This document shows, one piece after another, positions 7,712 to 14,010 of a stretch of 18,626 bases of DNA; the stretch's first letter is position 1, and every line of letters begins with the position of its first letter. The DNA is from Saccharothrix sp. NRRL B-16348 (GTDB lineage Bacteria > Actinomycetota > Actinomycetes > Mycobacteriales > Pseudonocardiaceae). Under the pieces are notes generated by a model. The model searched no databases. It was not told the origin of the DNA and was given only the letters and a program-made list of their open reading frames with translations. Location of the stretch: the NCBI RefSeq assembly GCF_001280085.1, contig NZ_LGED01000010.1, positions 1 to 18,626 on the forward strand. Reading direction: 5' to 3'. A program made the translations under genes and the position numbers.

Positions 7712-8062
7712 CGGCCACCGGACCGTGAGGACGGTCGAGTCTTCGAGCGCTTCCCAGGAGTGGTCGACGCCAGCGCCCCACATCACGTAGTCGCCGGGTC
7801 GGGTCATGGTGGTGTTGCCCTCGGTCGTGTCGACCCGAAAGTTGCCCTGTACCAACAGGACCAGGGTCGTTCGCTGGTCGTCGGAGGTCCACTCGACACG
7901 CTTGTCACCTGCGGGGTGGTTGAACCACTTGACCTCAACGTCCTTCTGGGACCGAACGCCCTCGGACGGGTCGATGAAGTGGCCTACCAGCCAGCCGCGG
8001 GTCACCGCGCCGTCTTCGTTGGCGTTTCCGGCTTGCCAGTTGGCGGTCACTCTGTCTCCCAT
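7700..8062 (-). CDS. Small cupin-fold protein
   Basis: The 120-residue product is a single-domain cupin, with beta-strand-rich segments TTLVLLVQGNFRVDT and TMTRPGDYVMWGAGVDHSW. The latter is the G-D-x-x-x-W/P-x5-H pattern of cupin motif 2, with His at about residue 101. Cupins of this size bind a metal or small ligand and act as sensors or simple enzymes; the substrate is unknown. The ATG at 8062 is preferred over upstream in-frame starts because it lies just inside the end of the HTH-Nudix gene 2 (16-base overlap), so the two genes form an operon. Its 3' end overlaps the convergent HTH-Nudix gene 1. The association with a Nudix-like regulator suggests a shared ligand or pathway. Confidence 0.65.
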   Translation of the reverse strand: MGDRVTANWQAGNANEDGAVTRGWLVGHFIDPSEGVRSQKDVEVKWFNHPAGDKRVEWTSDDQRTTLVLLVQGNFRVDTTEGNTTMTRPGDYVMWGAGVDHSWEALEDSTVLTVRWPSQT

Positions 8063-9618
8063 TCGATCGTTGGCAGGTTCACGCGGCTTCCGCCGATTTG
8101 TCGCAGGCGGCGGAGACCTTGGAGGAGCGCGAACAGTCCTTCGTTGCTCCACGCTACATCGTTGGCCAGTTCTTCAAGGCCCTCGGTGTCCAGGCTGGAG
8201 AACTGCCGGAGGTTCGATGCTTCCCAGTTCGCTCGGACTTGTCCGCCGAACTCCGTCCAAAACTGTTCGTCTTCGATCACGATCAGGCTGGCGAACTCGA
8301 AGTTGCCGCTGACAAGGTTCAGGCCGAAGCCGGTGCACTCCATCCGGAGACGGCCAGGCTCGGCGAGCAGCCAGCGCATCGGCTCGGAGAGGCGAGTCGG
8401 GTGCATCGGGTCCGCGTGGCGCTGGTCGCCGACCGTGTTGTCGATGTCGTCGCGGCCGAACAGCTCTTCTTCCATCTCGCGGCGGAGCGTCGCGCCGATC
8501 TGGGCGTCGGCTCGGTAGTCGGTCAGCGGCTGGTGGAAACCCTTCGGGATCACGGCCAAGCGGCGTGCGGCGTTGATGACGTGACCAGAGCGTTCCTGGA
8601 CCAGCAGGAGGTAGTCCGCTTCGCCGCGGAACGGGTCGGCTGGTCGTGCGATGGCGGTCAAGGCCAGAGCGCCACCTGCGCACATGCGGCCGGAGACGTC
8701 GAGGACTGAGGATAGGTCGGGTAGGTAGGCGTCGCGGAGGGGTAGGGCACCGGGGCTGATCGGTTGGCGGGTGGTGAGCGCGCCGACCAACTCACCTTCG
8801 AGCAGGTCCATCGTCACGACGTACCCCACGAAGTTCGTCACGCCGACGCTGCCGCCGAGCTGGTGCCTCTGCACGCCCACGTCGAGCAGTCGATACAGCG
8901 GCATGTTGACCATGCGATTGCCGAGCGCAAGGGCTTCGGCCAGCCGCTGGGCCGCGCGTCCGGCGCTCTCCTCGTTCATCGGCTGATGATCGTCCGGGGT
9001 TACGGTCGACAGCTTGAGTCGGTCGTGGGCCGGGATGAGCGGGCAGTCGAGGTCGAGCCAGTCCGGGTGCGTCAACACGGTCGTGGCCGCGCGGGTGGTG
9101 GTGCCGAAGCGGGCGGCGTAGCGGCCGTGGCCGGTGGTGGCCGTGCCGTAGTAGTCGGCGAGCGCGCGTGCGGTGTCGCGTTGGTTCACCCGACCTCGGC
9201 GGACGCCTCGGTCCTGTAGTGCGCGGACGTCGAGGCGGACGAGGCGGGCAGCGACGTCGCGCCGGGCGGTTCCCGGCTCCCAGCCCGCGTGCTGGTCGAG
9301 CCAGTCCAGCGCGGCGACGATGTTCGGGTCGGAGCTGAGCCGTAGTTCGGCGTCGGCTGCCGCGCCGTCCGGGAGGTCGAGCTTCGGTTCGGCGATCAGG
9401 GCGGCGAACCTGGCTTTGACGGCTGCGTCGGCCTGGTCGTGGGCCGTGTCGAGGAGCTGTTGCATTTCGGACTTCGGCCTGAGGTCGGGTTTCTGGTGCC
9501 AGCCGGCGACCGTGCGGACGGCGATTCCCAGGTGCTCGGCGAACGCTTCGTTGGTGAGGCGCATGGCTGTCTGAAGGGCGCTGGCGGTTCGGCCGGTCCA
9601 ACCCTCGTGCTGGCTCAT
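8047..9618 (-). CDS. HTH regulator with degenerate Nudix-like C-terminal domain (paralogue 2)
   Basis: The 523-residue product starts MSQHEGWTGRTASALQ and continues AFAEHLGIAVRTVAGWH, a Cro/XRE-like helix-turn-helix quite different from that of paralogue 1. From about residue 110 onward the two proteins are closely alike, especially after GALPLRDAYLPDL: they share LLVQERSGHV, KGFHQPLTD, EEELFGRD, MECTGFG, LVSGN and WSNEGLFALLQGLRRL. The REMEEELFG segment keeps a Nudix-type RE-x2-EE core. Frames upstream of the ATG at 9618 are open to 9738, but those residues would run through the operator array, so 9618 is preferred. Four 11-bp repeats lie 24-67 bases upstream and are probable binding sites, perhaps for its own HTH. 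It is followed by the cupin gene with an overlap. Confidence 0.7.
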   Translation of the reverse strand: MSQHEGWTGRTASALQTAMRLTNEAFAEHLGIAVRTVAGWHQKPDLRPKSEMQQLLDTAHDQADAAVKARFAALIAEPKLDLPDGAAADAELRLSSDPNIVAALDWLDQHAGWEPGTARRDVAARLVRLDVRALQDRGVRRGRVNQRDTARALADYYGTATTGHGRYAARFGTTTRAATTVLTHPDWLDLDCPLIPAHDRLKLSTVTPDDHQPMNEESAGRAAQRLAEALALGNRMVNMPLYRLLDVGVQRHQLGGSVGVTNFVGYVVTMDLLEGELVGALTTRQPISPGALPLRDAYLPDLSSVLDVSGRMCAGGALALTAIARPADPFRGEADYLLLVQERSGHVINAARRLAVIPKGFHQPLTDYRADAQIGATLRREMEEELFGRDDIDNTVGDQRHADPMHPTRLSEPMRWLLAEPGRLRMECTGFGLNLVSGNFEFASLIVIEDEQFWTEFGGQVRANWEASNLRQFSSLDTEGLEELANDVAWSNEGLFALLQGLRRLRQIGGSRVNLPTIEWETE

Positions 9619-9641
9619 CTTCTCGCTATCCCCCCGGGAGC

Positions 9642-9685
9642 GATGTGCACTGGTGGTGCACTGGATGTGCATCGGTGATGCATGG
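9642..9685. promoter_or_regulatory. Four tandem 11-bp repeats upstream of HTH-Nudix gene 2
   Basis: The sequence reads as four consecutive 11-base units, GATGTGCACTG, GTGGTGCACTG, GATGTGCATCG and GTGATGCATGG (9642-9652, 9653-9663, 9664-9674, 9675-9685). Each carries a palindromic or near-palindromic hexamer (GTGCAC, GTGCAC, GTGCAT, ATGCAT) exactly 11 bases apart, about one helical turn. The last two also form TGCATCGGTGATGCA, a perfect inverted repeat with a three-base centre. This is a strong candidate operator array controlling the minus-strand gene starting at 9618; autoregulation is inferred. Confidence 0.7.
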
Positions 9686-9756
9686 GGCCGAAGGCGCTTC
9701 CGCAGTGGAATTGAGCCATGGAAAACAGCTCGCTCCACCAGCGGAAATGCATCGCG

Positions 9757-10140
9757 CTAACGGCGGTCGCGGACGTGTTCGATCACGGTCGAGAGGTCCG
9801 ACTTGAGGTCGTCGAGGCGGTCGGCGATGTCGTTGAGCCGCTGCTCGAAACCGTCCAAACGGGACCAGAGGCTGTCGGTCGGGTTGGTGATCGGCTCGTC
9901 GGCTTCGGGTGGCCTTCGACCGTGCAGCACCGAGTCGAGGTGCTGGGGGTGCCAGCCGAGCGTGGTCGACAGGGACTCAAGGGTCCGCGGGCTGCGGCGG
10001 CGCTCGACCGTGTGGTGCTGGATCTCGCGCACGATCGCCTGCGAGACGTGCGAGCGTTCCGCAAGCTCCCGTTGACGCCAACCCAGCTCGTTCACGCGCT
10101 GGTTGATGGCCTTGGCGACTGCCGCCCAATCCTCCGACAC
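9757..10140 (-). CDS. XRE-family helix-turn-helix regulator
   Basis: The 127-residue product contains a Cro/C1-type HTH: INQRVNELGWRQRELAERSH, then VSQAIVREIQHHTVERRR and SPRTLESLSTTLGWHPQHL. The C-terminal part is a predicted coiled coil with regular Leu/Ile spacing (RLDGFEQRLNDIADRLDDLK), suggesting a dimer. The GTG at 10140 is preferred over upstream in-frame starts because it is preceded by GGAGGAAT with ideal spacing and begins the conserved VSEDWAAVAKAI. This type is common beside the transfer and excision genes of actinomycete integrative elements. It is divergent from the HTH_17/WhiB/TraSA operon and probably represses it through sites between the two. Confidence 0.8.
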   Translation of the reverse strand: MSEDWAAVAKAINQRVNELGWRQRELAERSHVSQAIVREIQHHTVERRRSPRTLESLSTTLGWHPQHLDSVLHGRRPPEADEPITNPTDSLWSRLDGFEQRLNDIADRLDDLKSDLSTVIEHVRDRR

Positions 10141-10240
10141 GTATTCCTCCGCGCTCCGCCTCAGCGCTGAGATTAGCCGTCTTCCGCTGTTCCGTGACGT
10201 GACACGGCGCATTTCGCGCCGGGTGCGATCAAACGCGTCT

Positions 10241-10280
10241 GCTGATGCGCTGAAATCAGCAATATAGAGCTGAAATCGTC
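10241..10280. promoter_or_regulatory. Divergent promoter region with direct-repeat operators
   Basis: GCTGAAATCAGC (10249-10260) and GCTGAAATCGTC (10269-10280) are direct repeats exactly 20 bases apart, about two helical turns. GCTGAT at 10241 also pairs with ATCAGC at 10255 as an inverted repeat. Between the repeats AATATAGA offers a -10-like hexamer in each direction: TATAGA (10263-10268) for the plus-strand operon and, reversed, TATATT for the XRE gene. No good -35 is visible. This fits repressor sites covering a shared divergent promoter. The 10-mer TGAAATCAGC recurs at 14008-14017, and TGAAATCA at 6090-6097. Confidence 0.5.
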
Positions 10281-10307
10281 AGCTCGATTAGTCGAAGGGC
10301 TTTTCTG

Positions 10308-10502
10308 ATGCGTACTTCTCTGCCTTCTTCCGGTTACACCGTTCGGCAGGCCGCTTGGCTGCTCGGCGTCCAGGCCGCGACCGTGCACCGGGCCGTTCGG
10401 CTCGGGCGGCTGCCGCTCGTGCGGCGGCGTGGCCGGTTCGTCATCCCGGCGAACGTGCTCGTGCGGCTGCTCGGCGAGCCCCGTTCGGGAGGCACGCCGT
10501 GA
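10308..10502 (+). CDS. Small HTH_17/MerR-type DNA-binding protein, excisionase-like
   Basis: The 64-residue product is a single helix-turn-helix domain: YTVRQAAWLLGVQAATVHRA then VRLGRLPLVRRRGRFVIP, the pattern of excisionase-family/HTH_17 proteins where a recognition helix is followed by a short beta wing. On integrative elements such proteins are recombination directionality factors or regulators of transfer genes. Which applies here is not determined, since large serine recombinases need different partners from tyrosine ones. The ATG at 10308 is preceded by GAAGGG. Its stop overlaps the start of the WhiB gene. Confidence 0.7.
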   Translation: MRTSLPSSGYTVRQAAWLLGVQAATVHRAVRLGRLPLVRRRGRFVIPANVLVRLLGEPRSGGTP

Positions 10503-10828
10503 ACCTGATCTCGATCGCGTGGGAGCTGGACCGGCTCCGGTGGGTGCCGAGTGAGGTGTTGGCCGAGGTCGTCGGGCGTGACGGCCTGTGCATGTGGGCG
10601 TTCACGGACTCGCCACCGTGGGCCGATGAGGAGTTGACCGATCGGGAGCTGGCCGCGCGGGTGTGCGCTGGCTGCCCGGTGCGGGACGAGTGCTTGGAAC
10701 TGGAGTTGCGCACCTCCGGTGAGGACACCGTGGGGGTGTGGGGTGCGCTGGCTGCCGAGGACCGGCGGGAGCTGTACGCGCACTGGCTGCGACGCGGTGA
10801 ACGGGTCGAGAGGGGGCCGCGTTCATGA
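10499..10828 (+). CDS. WhiB-family Fe-S transcription factor
   Basis: The 109-residue product has the four cysteines of WhiB proteins, C31, C56, C59 and C65 (CMW, then CAGCPVRDEC), which bind a [4Fe-4S] cluster. These are followed by GVWGA at 79-83, close to the family's G-V/I-W-G-G turn, and by a basic C-terminus (RRGERVERG) for DNA contact. WhiB proteins act with the principal sigma factor and respond to redox state or nitric oxide. An element-borne copy may tie transfer genes to host physiology. The GTG at 10499 overlaps the previous stop and has GGGAGG about seven bases upstream. Confidence 0.85.
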   Translation: MNLISIAWELDRLRWVPSEVLAEVVGRDGLCMWAFTDSPPWADEELTDRELAARVCAGCPVRDECLELELRTSGEDTVGVWGALAAEDRRELYAHWLRRGERVERGPRS

Positions 10829-11157
10829 ACGCCCTCAGTCTCACGCCAACTCAGATGCTGGCCGGTGTCGGCGTGGTCTTCGTGCTGCTGCTCGTGTGGC
10901 GAGCTGGTGCACGTCGTGCGAAGGCTGCGGCCAATGCGGCACGGAGTGGTGCTCGGTTGGTGTCGCTCGCCGGTCGAGTGGCGGTCAACGCGGTGTTGAT
11001 CGTGCTTGTTCAGTGGGTGGTGATCACCCATCGCGGTGATGGGTGGCTGCTCCTGGCGGTGCTCGTCGTGCCGGCACTGTTCGCCTCCTACACGTTGACT
11101 CGGGCGCTGACCGTAACGACGTACGAGCCATCTCGGCGTCGGGGTGAGCGGCGATGA
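10825..11157 (+). CDS. Small membrane protein, probable transfer (Spd-type) partner
   Basis: The 110-residue product has an N-terminal hydrophobic segment (about residues 12-26, GVGVVFVLLLVW), a basic Ala-rich loop (RRAKAAANAARSGAR), then two more hydrophobic stretches (about 50-67 and 73-92), ending in a basic tail. It starts with ATGA overlapping the WhiB stop and ends overlapping the next gene in the same way. Small membrane proteins just upstream of the Tra ATPase are typical of Streptomyces-type elements, where Spd proteins help the transferred DNA spread along the mycelium. The role here rests on position and topology only. Confidence 0.6.
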   Translation: MNALSLTPTQMLAGVGVVFVLLLVWRAGARRAKAAANAARSGARLVSLAGRVAVNAVLIVLVQWVVITHRGDGWLLLAVLVVPALFASYTLTRALTVTTYEPSRRRGERR

Positions 11158-11774
11158 GTGAGTCGGTCGAGCGGGTGGCTCGGCAGGTGGACCGACTGTG
11201 CTGGACGGGGATCTTGCTCGGGCTGGCGTTCACGATGACCAACGTCCAGCAGTTCGCGGCAGCTGGTGCGCCGGTGTGGTCGCTCGCCTGGTCTGCGGCG
11301 TGGCTGCTCGATCCGATGGTGTCGCTAGTGCTGCTGGCGATCCTTCGGGCCGAGCAGGTCACCGCTCGGTACGGCGTCCGGATGGGCGGATGGGTGCGAG
11401 CGGCGAAGTGGTTCACGCTCGCAGCCACGTACGTCATGAACACCTGGAGTGCGTTCGTGGCCGGCTCGGCGGCGCTCGTGGTGCTGCACTCGGTGCCGCC
11501 GTTGGTCGTGTTCGTGGCGGCGGAGGCGGTTACGGAGTTGCGGGACAAGCTCGGCGCGGCCGCGAACGCCGCGCCGAGCGCTCCGCCGGCACCGGCGCCC
11601 TCGGCTCCGCGGACGTCGTTCGCGGACTACCTCGCGGTGGCACGGGCGGCGCGGGCGGCGCGGACGCCGGACGTGAAGGTGACGCCGGCGTGGGTGCGGG
11701 AGGTCACTGGGTGCTCGCGTGGGCTGTCGTCACGGCTCGCGGCGGCGCTCATGGAGGACGGGGGTCGTTCATGA
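11154..11774 (+). CDS. Membrane protein with DUF2637/SpdB-like architecture
   Basis: The 206-residue product begins with RQVDRLCWTGILLGLAFTMT and contains four hydrophobic segments (about 15-35, 45-64, 84-107 and 108-124). A Pro/Ala linker (about 140-160) leads to a basic cytoplasmic tail containing VTPAWVREVTGCSRGLSSRL, which resembles a small helix-turn-helix. This layout, a four-helix membrane domain followed by a DNA-binding-like tail, is seen in DUF2637/SpdB-type proteins of actinomycete conjugative elements. It is coupled to both neighbours by ATGA overlaps. It probably works at the membrane with the Tra ATPase. Confidence 0.65.
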   Translation: MSESVERVARQVDRLCWTGILLGLAFTMTNVQQFAAAGAPVWSLAWSAAWLLDPMVSLVLLAILRAEQVTARYGVRMGGWVRAAKWFTLAATYVMNTWSAFVAGSAALVVLHSVPPLVVFVAAEAVTELRDKLGAAANAAPSAPPAPAPSAPRTSFADYLAVARAARAARTPDVKVTPAWVREVTGCSRGLSSRLAAALMEDGGRS

Positions 11775-13861
11775 ACGGCGACCTGGTGCCCGCTGAGCCG
11801 GTACTCGATGGTGAGTTGGTCGGTGAGCCGAAGACGTTGGTTCGGCGGTTGGGGAGCGGCTGGCGTCGGGTGGGCGTATCACCGCAATTCAAATCATCAC
11901 GATTGCTTCAGTGTTGGTTGAAAGTCGCCGTCAGTTGGCTCGTGCGTCTCCCAGGCCGGTTCGTCGGCGGAATCGGCAGGGGAGCAGTGGTAGCGGCTCG
12001 GGCGTGGCGGCGGTGGGTTCGGGTGCGGGACTACCGGGAGGCTGCGGAGCAGTCCGAGAAGTTGGCGGACAAGTTCGTGGAGATTCGCGCCTTGACGCTG
12101 TTCCGGTGGAAGGTGACCGGTGCCGTGGTCGGGGTTGTCGGGGCGGCGTTGCTCGTGCTGTACGTGCTTTACGGCGCGGTTGCCTTGTGGGGCTCGACTG
12201 GGTTGGCGTCGGTGGTGCTGGCGATCGTGGGTCGGCGGAAGGACGGATCGCCAGGGCGCAAGGCGGTGTTGGGCGGACCACGCACGCTGGCTTGGACGAT
12301 GGACTCGCAGCTCCTGGTCGACGCGTTCCGGGACGCGAAGCTGATCGGCAAGGACGAGACCTTGCGGTTGGTCGAGCGCGCGGCACGAGTAGGGGAAGGC
12401 TGGGCGGTCACGGTCGATCTTCCGGCCACGCGGAAGGCTGCCGACGTCATCAAGCACCGGGACGCGCTGGCGTCGGCGCTGGCGGTGGACGAGGTACAGC
12501 TCATCGTGGAGCGGGTCCGTGGGCGCGGTGGGCACGCGGGGCGGGTGGCTCTGTGGGTCGCTGACGAAGACCCGTACGCGGGTCCGCCGTTGCGGACGCC
12601 GTTGCTCGATGTGGAGCGGTGGGACGCGTGGCGGCCGGTGCCGTTCGGGCGGGATGCACGGAACCGGCGCGTTGACCTTCCATTGGTGTGGACGTCGTTG
12701 CTCGTTGGTGCGATTCCTAGGCAGGGCAAGACGTTCGCCACTCGGTTGGCTGCGGCAGGGCTGGTGCTGGATGCGTACGCGCGGCTGTACGTGTTCGACG
12801 GGAAGGGCGGCAAGGACTGGGAGGCTGCCGAGCAGATCGTCTACCGGTACGTGTGCGGGGACGAGCTTGAGCACGCGTACGCCGTGCGGGATCACCTGGT
12901 GGAGTTGGTGGCGGAGGTGCAAGCCCGGTATGCGCGAATGGCCACTTTGGACGATGAAGTGTGTCCGGAGTCAAAGATCACGCCGGCTATCTCACGGGAC
13001 GCGGACCTCGGGATGCCCATCACCGGAGTGGTGATCGACGAGGTTCAGGTGTTCCTGGAGAACCCGACGCGTGAGCAGGTGGGCGGCAAGAAGACCACGC
13101 TCGGCGCGTACATCGCCGACCTGTTGACCTACCTCGTGCGGAAGGGGCCGGCGGCCGGTGTGGTGGTCATCCTGGCCACCCAGCGGCCGGACTCGAACAC
13201 CATCCCGTCTCGCCTGCGGGCGGTGCTCGGCTCACGGTTCGCGTTGCGGGTGATGGACTGGCGTGACTCGAACATCGTGCTCGGCGAGCAGATGAACACG
13301 CGCGGGTATGACGCTTCGACCCTGCTGCCGAGTCACAAGGGCGTTGGGATCTTGCGGCCGGACGGTGAGACGGACGCTGGGGCGGACATGGTCGCTATGA
13401 CCGTGCGGACGTACTACATGCCCAACGCCGAGTGGCGGGTGATCTGTGCGCGTGGTCGAGCACTGAGGGAAGCCGCGGGCACGCTCGGCGGTCACGCGGT
13501 GGGCGACGATGCTCCGCGGCCGATCGACTCGACGTCGGTGGTCAAGGCGATCGTGAGCGGGACGGCTGACGGCTGGGTCGTGGATCTTCCGGAGCCGTTG
13601 GCTTCGGTCGTGGACTACCTCGGCGAGGAGCTGGACGAGCGCGAGTTCGTGCCCACGTCGGAGTTGGTCGAGGCGCTGGAGGTCGAGGCGGTCACGTTCG
13701 CTCGTGAGTTGAGCGAGCTGGGGTGCAAGCCGCTACGGCAGTACGTGCCGGACGGGGAGACCACACGGCGTGTTCGTGGCTACCTGACGGCGGACCTCCG
13801 GGCGGCTGTCGAGCGGGTTGCGGTTGATGAAATCGGCTCGCAGGGTGGTGGTCAGGCATGA
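11771..13861 (+). CDS. FtsK/SpoIIIE-type DNA translocase, conjugative transfer protein (TraSA-like)
   Basis: The 696-residue product is a DNA-pumping ATPase. A single clear hydrophobic segment lies at about 116-138 (VTGAVVGVVGAALLVLYVLY). The motor domain has Walker A GAIPRQGKT at 313-321, Walker B ITGVVIDE at about 417-424, and the FtsK-family ATQRPD motif at 469-474. A C-terminal segment (about 600-680, with SELVEALE and ELGCKPLRQY) looks like a winged-helix DNA-recognition domain. In pSAM2-type elements such a single protein moves double-stranded DNA between mycelial cells by hexamer formation at the membrane. The ATG at 11771 overlaps the upstream stop. A short AT-richer patch lies in the gene at about 11877-11930. 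Confidence 0.88.
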   Translation: MNGDLVPAEPVLDGELVGEPKTLVRRLGSGWRRVGVSPQFKSSRLLQCWLKVAVSWLVRLPGRFVGGIGRGAVVAARAWRRWVRVRDYREAAEQSEKLADKFVEIRALTLFRWKVTGAVVGVVGAALLVLYVLYGAVALWGSTGLASVVLAIVGRRKDGSPGRKAVLGGPRTLAWTMDSQLLVDAFRDAKLIGKDETLRLVERAARVGEGWAVTVDLPATRKAADVIKHRDALASALAVDEVQLIVERVRGRGGHAGRVALWVADEDPYAGPPLRTPLLDVERWDAWRPVPFGRDARNRRVDLPLVWTSLLVGAIPRQGKTFATRLAAAGLVLDAYARLYVFDGKGGKDWEAAEQIVYRYVCGDELEHAYAVRDHLVELVAEVQARYARMATLDDEVCPESKITPAISRDADLGMPITGVVIDEVQVFLENPTREQVGGKKTTLGAYIADLLTYLVRKGPAAGVVVILATQRPDSNTIPSRLRAVLGSRFALRVMDWRDSNIVLGEQMNTRGYDASTLLPSHKGVGILRPDGETDAGADMVAMTVRTYYMPNAEWRVICARGRALREAAGTLGGHAVGDDAPRPIDSTSVVKAIVSGTADGWVVDLPEPLASVVDYLGEELDEREFVPTSELVEALEVEAVTFARELSELGCKPLRQYVPDGETTRRVRGYLTADLRAAVERVAVDEIGSQGGGQA

Positions 13862-14010
13862 CCGATGACGGTCGTGTCACCGTCCGCCTGCCGGATGAAC
13901 TACCTGTGCTGACCCCTGCTATCAGCCGCATACTGCTTGCCATACTGGTCGAACTGACCAAGGTGGAGGTCCTGGACGGACCTCCGGGAGGGGGTGACGA
14001 TCACTGTTGA
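13858..14010 (+). CDS. 50-residue hypothetical protein between TraSA and recombinase
   Basis: This short ORF begins with an ATG overlapping the TraSA stop (ATGA) and ends 17 bases inside the recombinase gene. The product starts MTDDGRVTVRLPDELPVLTP, has a hydrophobic helix (AISRILLAILVELTKVEV), then GPPGGGDDHC. No domain is recognised. Coupling on both sides and a sensible amphipathic composition support real translation. It may also serve mainly to deliver ribosomes to the recombinase start. Confidence 0.6.
   Translation: MTDDGRVTVRLPDELPVLTPAISRILLAILVELTKVEVLDGPPGGGDDHC

Noticed and set aside
8098..8709. Long plus-strand open frame opposite HTH-Nudix gene 2
   Set aside because: It is a shadow of the minus-strand gene, which has clear homology to its paralogue; the plus-strand protein has no recognisable domain.
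11897..12922. 341-codon minus-strand frame
   Set aside because: It is antisense to the TraSA gene, which carries clear Walker motifs.
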